From CAWGMT01 sp963823675 (GTDB lineage: Bacteria > Planctomycetota > Planctomycetia > Isosphaerales > Isosphaeraceae), in the NCBI GenBank assembly GCA_963823675.1, contig CAWGMT010000004.1, positions 496,001 through 560,000 of the forward strand: a DNA stretch of 64,000 nucleotides, given 5' to 3'. Positions 48,675-56,753 of the stretch are shown one piece after another; positions within the stretch are counted from its first letter, which is position 1; each line of letters begins with the position of its first letter. The notes below the pieces were generated by a model. That model was not told where the DNA came from. It ran no database searches and saw nothing but the letters and a program-made list of their open reading frames with translations. Position numbers and translations under genes: made by a program.

Positions 48675-50927
48675 CTAGGTTTGCACCGGCGGCGAAGTGC
48701 TCGACAGAAACGACGCGCTCCCCTGAAATGTCGCAACGAACTTTTGGTTCACCGGTGCACGCGAGCCCAGGCTGAACACGACGGTGCCGCCACTCAGCCT
48801 CGCTGCGCCGATCTTCTTGCCGTTGCGGCGAAAGACGACCGTGCCCGCGGGCACAGGCGATACCGAAGACTCGTTGGCGACAGTTGCGATCAGGACATAC
48901 CGCACGCCTCCCTTGGCCGTCGTCTGGGTGGTCAGTGTCAAGCTGGTCGATGTGGCGGCAGGCAGTACCAACTGGGTCACGATCGGGCTCGAGGACCCGA
49001 AGTAGTTGGTAGTACCGGTATAGACCGCCTCGATTCGCGACTTTCCCGCGGGCAGTGACGAAAGGGTCAGGCTGGCGTTCCCGTTGGCGTCAACCGGTGC
49101 GGTTCCGAGGAGTTGGAGGCCGCGCCTGAATGTGACCGTTCCCACCGTGACCGGCATTCCGGCGGCCGAAACGAAGGCGGCCAAGGTCACCGGCTGGCCG
49201 AGAACACTGGGGTTGGGCGCTGTCGCGGCGCTCGTCACTGTGCTGTAGGGGACGACCGACTGGTTCACGCTCGGGCTGGTCGAAGGTAAATTGGCACCGG
49301 CCCCGTTGTAAACGGCCGCGACGGAGAACTTGCCGACCGGCAGAGCTAGGGTGGTGATCGTGGCCACGCCGCTGGCGTTGACGGGAGCTGTGACCTGGAG
49401 GGCCGATCCCAATAGGAAAGTGACGGTCCCTGCCGAGACGGGGGCAGTTCGCGTACTGACTGTCGCGCTGAAGCTGACCGGCTGGCCCGGGTTGCTGGTG
49501 CTCGTCAACCGGATCAACCGGGTGGTCGTTACCGACTGGACGGCCGTGAGCGTCACCGACGTGGTGGTATAGCTCACCTGGAAGGGGACACCGCCCAATG
49601 TGACGACTCCACCGATGGTATTCGCAAACTGGCCGGTGAGGGACGGCGACGCGACGATCGTGAACTGGTCGCCTTGCTCGTACTGAAGGGCGACCGACCC
49701 GGCCAGGATGCTTCCGCCGAGATTGACCGCAGCGGTACTGCCCTGACTGAGGAGCCTGGTGTACTGACTGCCGGGCGTCGTGCCATCGATCGCCACGTCA
49801 AACGTCGAGCCGGGCTGAAAGACGACGCTCCCCGAAAAAGACCAGTAACCCAATCCTCCCAAGCTGGCGTTGGTGAAGACGACGAGCGAGCCGGCGCTGA
49901 TCGAGCCGTTGACGATCAGCGAGCCATACGACACCTGGACCGACCCGGCATCGCTGAGATCGAGGTTACTGAGGGCGAGTGTTCCGCGGCCCCCCATGAT
50001 GAATTGACCGAGTCCCTCGATCGAGCCGGTGAACGTGTCGGTCGCGGAATTGGGCACGTAGATCGTCAGGCTGGTCTCGTCGCCTACCGTCGGCTGTCCC
50101 TCGAGATCGACCGTGCCCGCGCCGTAGAAAGGGCCGATCTGCATGACGACGTTATCGGCGATGGCCAGGTTGGCGGCGGCGCTGATCACGAAGCTGATGC
50201 CGGGCAGATTGGTCGATGCGCCCAGCTCGATCGTGCCACCCTGGATGGCGATCGGGATCGGCTGAACGATCGCCGGGCTGGGATACTGGATGTTCTGGGT
50301 GTCGATCACGAACTGACCGCCGCCCGTCTTGGCGACCGGGCCGGTCAGGCCAAGCTCCAGGCTGGTCGGGGTGGTGGCACTGCCAAGCTGGATGGTGGTG
50401 TCGGCGGCGGTCTGGATCACGGCCCCCGGTGAGAGGTTGAGGCCCCCGGTCTGAAACGTCACGACCAGCGGGAGGCTCGAGGCCGAATAGGAGTTGGGGG
50501 TCGTCAACAAGTCGACGACGGTGAGCGGGTTGCCCTGAAACGTGTACGAGTCGTCGATCGTGAGCGAATCGATCGGCATGCCCGAATAGCTGAAATTGAA
50601 GTTGATGGTCGTGGGACTACCCTTGGGCAGCAAGGTCGTCGCGGGAAATACCACGTTCGAATAAGCAGTCGGCGTCCCCGGCATCTTGGCATAAGTCGGT
50701 GGATTGAAATGCTGCCAGTTAGCGGGGTCGTTCCAGTTCATCCCGTCGCCCCCGGCGGTCCAGAAATAGGTGTTGGGCGGAAACAATCCGCTGGGGGTCA
50801 GGCGCTCTTCGAGCCGCTCGAAACGAGGCTTGATTCGGGACTTGCCTGCGGCCCGAGTCGTGCGCCTTGGCAACGCTTGTTCGAGGTAGCGAAACAACGC
50901 GATCTTGGGTTGGTAACCAGGGTGCAT
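48675..50927 (-). CDS. Large surface protein: pectate-lyase-like beta structure plus Ig-like repeats
   Basis: A 750-residue exported protein with the planctomycete N-terminal motif RFERLEERLTPSG, similar to that of the adhesin at 12.3 kb. Residues ~50-430 are a beta-rich autotransporter/beta-helix-like region (FWTAGGDGMNWNDPANWQHF, GTVDLEGQPTV, GSLIVNGSISAGSLVV). Three Ig-like (Big_3) domains follow, each with the pattern GQPVSFSATVSTRTAPVSAG and LPAGKSRIEAVYTG. The gene is unbroken. It is predicted to work in cell-surface adhesion or matrix; no catalytic site is seen. Confidence 0.82.
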   Translation of the reverse strand: MHPGYQPKIALFRYLEQALPRRTTRAAGKSRIKPRFERLEERLTPSGLFPPNTYFWTAGGDGMNWNDPANWQHFNPPTYAKMPGTPTAYSNVVFPATTLLPKGSPTTINFNFSYSGMPIDSLTIDDSYTFQGNPLTVVDLLTTPNSYSASSLPLVVTFQTGGLNLSPGAVIQTAADTTIQLGSATTPTSLELGLTGPVAKTGGGQFVIDTQNIQYPSPAIVQPIPIAIQGGTIELGASTNLPGISFVISAAANLAIADNVVMQIGPFYGAGTVDLEGQPTVGDETSLTIYVPNSATDTFTGSIEGLGQFIMGGRGTLALSNLDLSDAGSVQVSYGSLIVNGSISAGSLVVFTNASLGGLGYWSFSGSVVFQPGSTFDVAIDGTTPGSQYTRLLSQGSTAAVNLGGSILAGSVALQYEQGDQFTIVASPSLTGQFANTIGGVVTLGGVPFQVSYTTTSVTLTAVQSVTTTRLIRLTSTSNPGQPVSFSATVSTRTAPVSAGTVTFLLGSALQVTAPVNASGVATITTLALPVGKFSVAAVYNGAGANLPSTSPSVNQSVVPYSTVTSAATAPNPSVLGQPVTLAAFVSAAGMPVTVGTVTFRRGLQLLGTAPVDANGNASLTLSSLPAGKSRIEAVYTGTTNYFGSSSPIVTQLVLPAATSTSLTLTTQTTAKGGVRYVLIATVANESSVSPVPAGTVVFRRNGKKIGAARLSGGTVVFSLGSRAPVNQKFVATFQGSASFLSSTSPPVQT

Positions 50928-51300
50928 CGTGGTGCCGTCCCTTCCCCGTTAGTCGAGGGTTGTCCTTCAACAAGATGACGGAATGGTCTACCGAACGCCA
51001 GTCTGGGCTCCCGGGGGTTCCGGCCAGACCGAGGGGGGATTACAATCGCAGAATTCCCCGGGCAAATAGCACATGATTGCATCAATGTTATCGCGCGGGA
51101 GGGAAGATGTGAAGTGGTGAGTCGTTTGCCGGGCATACGGAGATCAAGGCCGTCTGGTCCTACCTCCGCTCAACCGGAGTGGCGAAACTCGTTACCGTTC
51201 ACTTCTTCGATGAGGATTAGCCATCCGAATTGCTGGGAAACGACTAAAACGACTGCGCTGGATTCATACCGATTGGTATGTCGTAGCCGTGGAGGTCGAG
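50928..51300 (+). other. Intergenic region with a possible small coding remnant
   Basis: Upstream space of the minus-strand surface gene. A short frame at 51113-51220 reads GHTEIKAVWSYLRSTGVAKL and ends VTVHFFDED; it looks protein-like but has no good start and may be the tail of a broken gene. A small dyad CATACC-GATT-GGTATG lies near 51268-51283. Confidence 0.4.
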
Positions 51301-51450
51301 ATGGTGATCCCGCCGGACGATTTCAGCGAGCCGTGCCTCGAGTCGGAGGCCGTGAATCTGCTTCGCGAGGTCGAGCAACGTGCCGGCCGTGGCGATGTCG
51401 AATGGCTCAAGCAGCACGGACGGGTTTATGAGGCCGTCGGCGGGGCCTGA
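51301..51450 (+). CDS. Small conserved protein of unknown function
   Basis: A 49-residue acidic protein (MVIPPDDFSEPCLESEAVNL, then REVEQRAGRGDVEWLKQHGR) with a strong GGAGG five bases before ATG 51301. The frame is open further upstream to 51214 and reads RLRWIHTDWYVVAVEVE, so the true protein may be longer. I recall short planctomycete proteins with the GDVEWLK motif. Its last seven codons lie in the 46-bp direct repeat shared with the end of the PfkB gene. Confidence 0.5.
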   Translation: MVIPPDDFSEPCLESEAVNLLREVEQRAGRGDVEWLKQHGRVYEAVGGA

Positions 51451-51471
51451 GCTGCCAGTTCTGCGATTTGA
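51426..51471 (+). repeat. 46-bp direct repeat, left copy
   Basis: Matches 52714-52759 at 42 of 46 positions in the same orientation. Read on the minus strand it encodes IAELAAQAPPTAS and a stop, almost the same as the last residues of the PfkB protein at the right copy (IAEVAAQAAPTAS). Confidence 0.8.
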
Positions 51472-51542
51472 AATCGATTGTGTCCCATGCACCGGTCGCC
51501 GAACCGCGGTGGACCGCGGGCCAAGGCGCGGAACAAATCTTG

Positions 51543-51618
51543 GCGGCCAGGGCGGATCTCAACGTCCTCGACGCCTCGTCGCGGCCAGGGCGGATCTCAA
51601 CGTCCTCGACGCCTCGTC
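51543..51618 (+). repeat. Two-copy 38-bp tandem repeat
   Basis: GCGGCCAGGGCGGATCTCAA begins at 51543 and again at 51581; the 38-bp unit is present twice without visible change. It lies between the small gene and the Rpn-like nuclease gene, in DNA with no assigned function. Confidence 0.85.
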
Positions 51619-51699
51619 GTTGTCGCGGCCTCATGATCCCCACCTGGTTCTGGGCGGTCGCGGCTTGCGTCTGTCGCCGTCACACCGACGCGCAGCGTT

Positions 51700-52629
51700 T
51701 CAAAGTCCACAAATTCGGCGAAATTCCGCCAGATCGCCGGCTTCGGCGCTCGTGTCGATCCATGCGTCCAGCTTGGCAAGGTCATTCGTGGATCGAATGG
51801 AAGCTTCCAGTTCCGCGGGCACAGATGTCTTGAATCGCTTGGTCAGGAACCTCAGCAGAGCTTCGACCTTTGCCTCCGATCTGGCTTCTTCTCGGGCGAT
51901 CCGCTCGATGCTGGTCACGTAGGGCATCGTCCGCTCCTTCTCCAATTCGGCCAAGTCGACGCTCAGCGCCTTCTCCAATTCTCTTGGCAAGACCATTATT
52001 GCGTCTAGGAACCTGAACAGCAATCGAACTTGCTCTCCATCAAGTCCGCGGTCGTAGAGGCTTTTGACCAGTCCGAATTTCCAAGCCCGCCGGCGCCCAG
52101 GATCGGTGCACGTTTCCTGAGTCTTGAGGTGCGCCAGCACAACGGCCGCGAAGGGGTTCGGGGTGGTTTCCAGTTGCTCATCGCGGCTCACATAGTCGAC
52201 CAGCTTGACGACGGGGAACTGGATCGCCATCGTGCAACCGAACATGCCGTAGGCGAACCGATTGGGCCGCCAGGTCTGATCCTCATCGCCCATCACAGCC
52301 AGGCTTATCACCGGCTTCCGGTGCCGGTCGTAGATTCGATAGTTGTAGACGAACATGCGCTCGGCGAACTCGGGATCGCGCTGGTTTTGGATTTCGACAT
52401 GGACGAGAATCCACGCTTCGCGACCGTCGGCAAGCCACACCTTGAAAAGCTTGTCGGCCAAGCGGAGGCCGAGCTCCGATTCGCTCACGATTTGTTGCAA
52501 TTCCTTGTCGAGTGATTCGTAATTCCGGTTCCAATCGATCGCCGCGTGTGCCTCTGGGAAGAAGAAAGCGAGGAAATCGCGGAAGAAGTACTCCAGCACG
52601 TCTTTCCACGGATTATCGAAATCGCTCAT
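51700..52629 (-). CDS. Rpn/PD-(D/E)XK nuclease family protein (putative transposase-like)
   Basis: A 309-residue protein of the Rpn/YhgA-like group. The N-terminal MSDFDNPWKDVLEYFFRDFL leads into the nuclease core: LADKLFKVWLADGREAW followed by ILVHVEIQNQRDPEFAERMF, with the acidic and Gln residues of a PD-(D/E)XK site. The helical C-terminus (EALLRFLTKRFKTSVPAELE and a final DLAEFRRICGL) is DUF4351-like. Rpn proteins promote RecA-independent recombination in E. coli. The gene lies between two 46-bp direct repeats. Confidence 0.8.
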   Translation of the reverse strand: MSDFDNPWKDVLEYFFRDFLAFFFPEAHAAIDWNRNYESLDKELQQIVSESELGLRLADKLFKVWLADGREAWILVHVEIQNQRDPEFAERMFVYNYRIYDRHRKPVISLAVMGDEDQTWRPNRFAYGMFGCTMAIQFPVVKLVDYVSRDEQLETTPNPFAAVVLAHLKTQETCTDPGRRRAWKFGLVKSLYDRGLDGEQVRLLFRFLDAIMVLPRELEKALSVDLAELEKERTMPYVTSIERIAREEARSEAKVEALLRFLTKRFKTSVPAELEASIRSTNDLAKLDAWIDTSAEAGDLAEFRRICGL

Positions 52630-52713
52630 CGTCGATCTCCATCAAGGGATTGCCACACCATAGCGGACTGCTTGCTCGTCGTCCATTGCGCCCTGGGCGC
52701 ACTCCCAATCGCC

Positions 52714-52759
52714 TTATGAGGCCGTCGGTGCGGCCTGAGCTGCCACTTCGGCGATTTGA
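52714..52759 (+). repeat. 46-bp direct repeat, right copy (3' end of PfkB gene)
   Basis: This copy forms the last codons and TAA stop of the minus-strand PfkB gene. With the left copy at 51426 it brackets about 1.24 kb that contain the Rpn-like gene and the 38-bp tandem repeat. Confidence 0.8.
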
Positions 52760-53850
52760 GCTACCGATGCCGTCCCCGTGGTTCCGAGCTGATGAATCAC
52801 GACCGACGCGGCGGCCATGGCCAGCTCCATTGCCTCGCGGATGCCGGACCGGGCGGCCACGGCGGCCGCCAGGTTGGCGGTGACCGCGTCGCCAGCGCCG
52901 ACGATGTCGATCGGACCGCGGATCGCGTGCGCCGGAACGTGCTCCGGGGCTTGGCCGGGACGCGCGCCGACGATGCCGCGCTCGGCCAGGGTGACGAACA
53001 CCGGCTGGCCGTTCTTTCGGGCGAGCTGCGCTGCGCACGCTTTCACGGCGTCCAGCTCGAGATGGGCTTGCGTGATTCTGGGAGGGCGAGGCTCCGGCCG
53101 AGCTGCCTTCGACAATGGCTCGCCGGGAGGCTCGCCCTCCCGGATTTGTGCCAGGCGATTTAGCGCAAGAGCGCCGGTCATGCGGCCGAGCTCGGCGGCA
53201 TTCATCTTGAAACCCAGCGGCGGAAACTCGTGCAGCCCCCGCCGGCTGTCGGCCAGGACGACCAGGCCCTTGTCGGCGCGCAGAGCGGCCCGGGCCGCCT
53301 CACGAACCAGGGCCGTGACGACTCCGGTCTCGGGCAAGTCCACCTGGTCTAAGAGGAGCAACGCATCGACCTGGCCCGCTACCTCAGTCAGGCGCGACGC
53401 CAGGTCGTACGAAAGCGACTCGGGGGTCTTGGTCCAGTTCTTGGAATCGAGCCGGTTCAGCTCGCGCGGCGGTTGGCCGGGCTCGATGATGAGCGGCTTG
53501 CAATACACCGGAGTGCGGCGCGAGCCCACCGTGAGAAAATTGTCCAGGATCACGCCCGGCTGCGCCTCGAGCGCCCGGCGCAGCTCGTAGCCTTCGCCAT
53601 CGTCGCCGCAGTAGCCGACGACGCGAATCTCGCCCACTCCGAGCGCGACCAGGTTATTGAGAATCGTGCCCGCCGCGCCGGGCTGGGCTCGGACCTCGAC
53701 CACGTTGTAGACCGGCAGACCGGTCTCGATCGAGGTCTCGGCCTTGGCCGGGTCGATCAAGAGGTAGCGGTCGAGAAAGAAGTCGCCCACTACCCCGAGA
53801 CGGAGTCGCGGATAGCGCTCCGTGAGAGCGAAGAACCGATCGGCGTTCAT
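52714..53850 (-). CDS. PfkB family carbohydrate kinase (HldE/RfaE domain I-like) with in-frame repeat insertion
   Basis: A 378-residue sugar kinase. The N-terminal RLRLGVVGDFFLDRYLLIDP and PGAAGTILNNLVALG are typical of the heptose kinase half of HldE. The C-terminal GPIDIVGAGDAVTANLAAAV carries the catalytic Asp and anion hole. Around residues 226-260 a segment foreign to the fold (LNRLAQIREGEPPGEPLSKA) is encoded by a palindromic element; the reading frame is kept. It is the last gene of a minus-strand cluster, and its ATG overlaps the stop of the preceding gene (ATGA). The substrate is unproven; a sugar phosphate is likely. Confidence 0.85.
   Translation of the reverse strand: MNADRFFALTERYPRLRLGVVGDFFLDRYLLIDPAKAETSIETGLPVYNVVEVRAQPGAAGTILNNLVALGVGEIRVVGYCGDDGEGYELRRALEAQPGVILDNFLTVGSRRTPVYCKPLIIEPGQPPRELNRLDSKNWTKTPESLSYDLASRLTEVAGQVDALLLLDQVDLPETGVVTALVREAARAALRADKGLVVLADSRRGLHEFPPLGFKMNAAELGRMTGALALNRLAQIREGEPPGEPLSKAARPEPRPPRITQAHLELDAVKACAAQLARKNGQPVFVTLAERGIVGARPGQAPEHVPAHAIRGPIDIVGAGDAVTANLAAAVAARSGIREAMELAMAAASVVIHQLGTTGTASVAQIAEVAAQAAPTAS
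53071..53172 (-). mobile_element. Palindromic element inserted in frame in the PfkB gene
   Basis: About 102 bp (34 codons). GGGAGGGCGAG (53080-53090) pairs perfectly with CTCGCCCTCCC (53131-53141), and the arms extend imperfectly to about 25 bp. The encoded peptide LNRLAQIREGEPPGEP matches LNRLARFREGEAPSEP encoded by the intergenic copy near 40.8 kb. Ends are approximate. In behaviour it resembles the Rickettsia palindromic elements that insert in reading frames. Confidence 0.75.
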
Positions 53851-54949
53851 GGGGTCGCAAGCCGGTGGTAAAGGTGATGGATAAACGTCAGGTTGTCGCA
53901 CTGGACGTAATTGAGCTCGCCGCCCATCCGCGAATAGCTCTTGCAGAAGCGCAGGTAGTAGGCGGGATTGGTCCTGGGCGGCTCGCCCCTGGTCCAGTCC
54001 CAGTTGCCGCCGTCTTGCAGGTCGATCACGTAGATCGCGTGGTCCTTGACGACTGCGCGTCCGGCCTGGAGCCTCAGGTTGTTGACGCAGCTCAGGGCTT
54101 TTTCGAAGACCTGCGGGCCCATGATGGCCGAGCCGATCGAGAGCACGACGCCGCCGTCGAGGTCGCGCAGCGAGCCGCCGAAGAGCTTGAAATCCCATTC
54201 GCCCGCGCGGCCGATTGCCGAGCCGCTAAAGACCGGGTGGTTGGCGATGATGTCATAGCCGATGCCGGGATGGACGGAAATCGGAACCCCGTGGCGAAAC
54301 GCCTGCGCCAGGATCGAGGCGTGCTTCCAGCGATGGAGGGCGCCGAATCGCCCGGGGGTCCAGCCTTGCTCGCTCATCGCCTTGAGCAAGTCGGCGCGCA
54401 CGGCCGTCAGCGGGTGCCGCGGATCAGCGGCGATCAGGGCGGCCAGTTCATCGGGCGCGGGAAGGGTCGCGCCATCCTCAAGTATGAATCGGCCGAGTGC
54501 TCGCCCGTAGCCCAGGCCGTCAAGAGCTCCAGTCAGAGAGCAAGATGGATGTAGGCCGATGTCTCGTGCCAGGTCCCGAATGTGCCGGTTGCCACGTTCT
54601 GCTCGACCGATTCGGTCGAGGCGCCGAGCCAGGCGTATTCCCAGTCATGGATGGTGCCGGCGCCGTTGGTGGCAAGGTGGGTGAGCCAATCGGCGGCCAT
54701 CATCCGCTCGAGGATCCTGGCGGCACCATTGCGCAAGAAATGGGCGCCGTAAATCAGCATGACGGTCGCTCGCCTCTGCGCACTGCGCGGATCTTGCGCA
54801 CATCTGGCGGCCAGCCGCGCAACCGGATCGGTGCAGGGAGGCGGCGGCAAATCGGGGTCGACGAGGATTTCGTCGGCCCGGGTCAGGCTGCGGCGGTCGG
54901 CGAGGGGGAGAACCTTCAGCTTGCGAAGGTCAAGTGGCTCTACGTTCAC
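53847..54949 (-). CDS. Conserved protein, deoxyhypusine-synthase-like (frame break near 54534)
   Basis: About 367 residues. The first part reads LRKLKVLPLADRRSLTRADE, VMLIYGAHFLRNGAARILER and THLATNGAGTIHDWEYAWLG; the second has HRWKHASILAQAFRHGVPIS, HPGIGYDIIANHP and VVLSIGSAIMGPQVFEKALS. It is Rossmann-like, and THLATNGAGTIHD is reminiscent of deoxyhypusine synthase, but bacteria of this type lack the eIF5A substrate, so the real reaction is unknown. One C is missing near 54534 (LALLTGALDGLGYG). The start is GTG 54949. It lies between a HAD phosphatase and a PfkB kinase, suggesting a role in sugar-phosphate or cofactor biosynthesis. Confidence 0.72.
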
Positions 54950-54991
54950 GAGGAAGGCCCAAGGTCAATGTCGGGATCCGATGGAAAGGTT

Positions 54992-55246
54992 TCAGATTGT
55001 GCCCGTATCCCCGTTCCCTTGCTCGGTTGGGGGCGGCGCCGGTACTCCCAGGGACGTTATCAGAGCGATCTCGATGTACTCCCAGTCCCCTCCCGGTAGG
55101 ACGCAGATCGCGGTCCGAGGATGTTCAGGTCCCCAGGCGACGGCGTCGGGATGGCGGACCCGGATCTCCCGTCCATCCGCCATCCTGATCAGGAACGGCT
55201 GGAAGGGTCGCTGGTTTTTGGCTCTCCTCAATTCTTCGATCTTCAT
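54992..55246 (-). CDS. Small conserved protein of unknown function
   Basis: An 84-residue protein with the planctomycete motif MKIEELRRAKNQRPFQPFLI followed by RMADGREIRVRHPDAVAWG. ATG 55246 has AAGGAG seven bases upstream. It is beta-rich by appearance, with Pro/Thr-rich C-terminus. Similar short proteins are common in planctomycetes with no assigned function. It lies between the HAD gene and the deoxyhypusine-synthase-like gene on the same strand. Confidence 0.75.
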   Translation of the reverse strand: MKIEELRRAKNQRPFQPFLIRMADGREIRVRHPDAVAWGPEHPRTAICVLPGGDWEYIEIALITSLGVPAPPPTEQGNGDTGTI

Positions 55247-55396
55247 TTCGGGCTCCTTGAAACAGCCGCGCCGGTTGGACAGACGGCAACGAGCATTGGC
55301 GGGTTGAGTGCAAACCCGCGACCTCGAGGCACTCCCTGGTGCGTTTCGTCCATCTTACCGCAAAAACTGGTTCATGGGATCAACCGGAGGGGGCGT

Positions 55397-56251
55397 TCAG
55401 CGGCCGAGCAGGAAATCAACCAGTGCGATCGCGTCCCGAAAATCCGGGATAACGACGTCGGCGCCAACCCCGAGCAACCGCCGCCGCTTCCACTCATCGA
55501 CGCGGCCGGAGCCGTTGTTGGCTTCATCGCTGGCCACCGCGACGGCCAGCCCGCCGACCTGCTTGGTGTTTTCGATCTCGACGTAGCCGTCGCCGAACGA
55601 GAGCAACTGCCGGCCGGCGATCCGGTTGCCGGCGATGATCCGGTCGATGACCATCTTCTTGGAAAACTGTTTGTAGTCATCAACCGCGCCGTAGATATGT
55701 TCGCCAAAGTATTGCGTGATATCGAGCAGGCCAGCCTCGCGCTTGACGGCCGATAGATCGGTGCCGCTGGCCAGGTAGAGCGGCAGCCCGAGCGCGCGCA
55801 GGTGCGCGAGAAGCGCCCGGGCGCCGTGGACCAGCAAGGCATCGGGCGCGATTGACCGGCTCGCAAGTCCCGCGGTGCGCGCGCCGATGTGGAGGTCGAG
55901 GCGCCTCAGGTACTCGTGCTTGTACCAGAGCGGCTCTTCGGGCCGGCCGCCGCGCTCGGCGATCCGTTCGGTGAGCTGGATCATCTGGTAGATCGTCTGC
56001 TTGCCGTTTTGCCGCATGATGTCGTCGAAGACCATCTGGTGCACGCCGGCCTCGGTCTCGCCGGGCAGCCGCGGCAGTGCCTCCACGAACATGGGGACCA
56101 TGACCTCGGGCCATCCTTGCCGGATCAGAGAGAGCGTGCCGTCGAAGTCGAACAGGACGTGACTGATGTCCGCCCGGGGCTCTAGCGGCCGGGAAAGCTC
56201 GACGCTCGCCCAGCGGCCCGAGTCGATCGCGGACTGCTCCGGTGTACTCAC
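55397..56251 (-). CDS. HAD family hydrolase
   Basis: A 284-residue haloacid-dehalogenase-type phosphatase. Motif I is HVLFDFDGTLSLIRQGW (nucleophile Asp and Mg2+), motif II LYLASGTDLSAVK (Thr/Ser), motif III the Lys of QFSKKMVIDRII and motif IV LLSFGDGYVEIENTK with the second Asp. The helical cap lies between motifs I and II. The start is GTG 56251, with GGGAGG six bases upstream; the frame is open 94 codons further but unlike any family. It is the first gene of the cluster HAD, small protein, deoxyhypusine-synthase-like protein, PfkB. Confidence 0.87.
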   Translation of the reverse strand: MSTPEQSAIDSGRWASVELSRPLEPRADISHVLFDFDGTLSLIRQGWPEVMVPMFVEALPRLPGETEAGVHQMVFDDIMRQNGKQTIYQMIQLTERIAERGGRPEEPLWYKHEYLRRLDLHIGARTAGLASRSIAPDALLVHGARALLAHLRALGLPLYLASGTDLSAVKREAGLLDITQYFGEHIYGAVDDYKQFSKKMVIDRIIAGNRIAGRQLLSFGDGYVEIENTKQVGGLAVAVASDEANNGSGRVDEWKRRRLLGVGADVVIPDFRDAIALVDFLLGR

Positions 56252-56753
56252 CGCCGACCTCCCATTCCTTGCGAGGAGGGACGGAAGTTGGTCAAACGCA
56301 TTCTCATTTGCGGGGATTCCAATGGTCAAGGTTGAGGCGATTCTTCGCGGGTGCTTCGAGCTTACACCGAGTGACCAACTATCGCGGTCTTCCCAATCCG
56401 ACCCTAGCAAGTGGAAGGATCGGGGACAATGGGAAGGCGAAGGAGGAGCAGCCGTGATGACAGGTCGTGCTCGATACGTGCCCTGGGAATTCGAGTGATC
56501 CTCGCCGCCTTTACCTGATTGCACCGGCGTCACGGAGTGCGCGAGTGCAGGTCAGGCAATCCAGCCGGACTCTTCGGGATGTCAGGTTGGAAAGCCTGAG
56601 CTACAGCACACGGTATCATGCGGTTCCGCTTGGCGGCGGCGGGTGCATCCTTTCCCCAGCGTTGTTCCGCGATTATGCTTTCGAGATGCTGTCCTTGATC
56701 CGGCGTCGAGTTAATTCAACCGATTGCACTGCCTAACTTGGGAGTGTTTGCCG
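56252..56753 (+). other. 502-bp intergenic region, no supported gene
   Basis: Divergent promoter region between the HAD cluster (minus) and the metzincin-like gene (plus). One plus-strand frame from 56322 to 56498 reads MVKVEAILRGCFELTPSDQL and ends ARYVPWEFE; it has no family match and no clear ribosome binding site, so it is left out as a gene. Confidence 0.45.
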
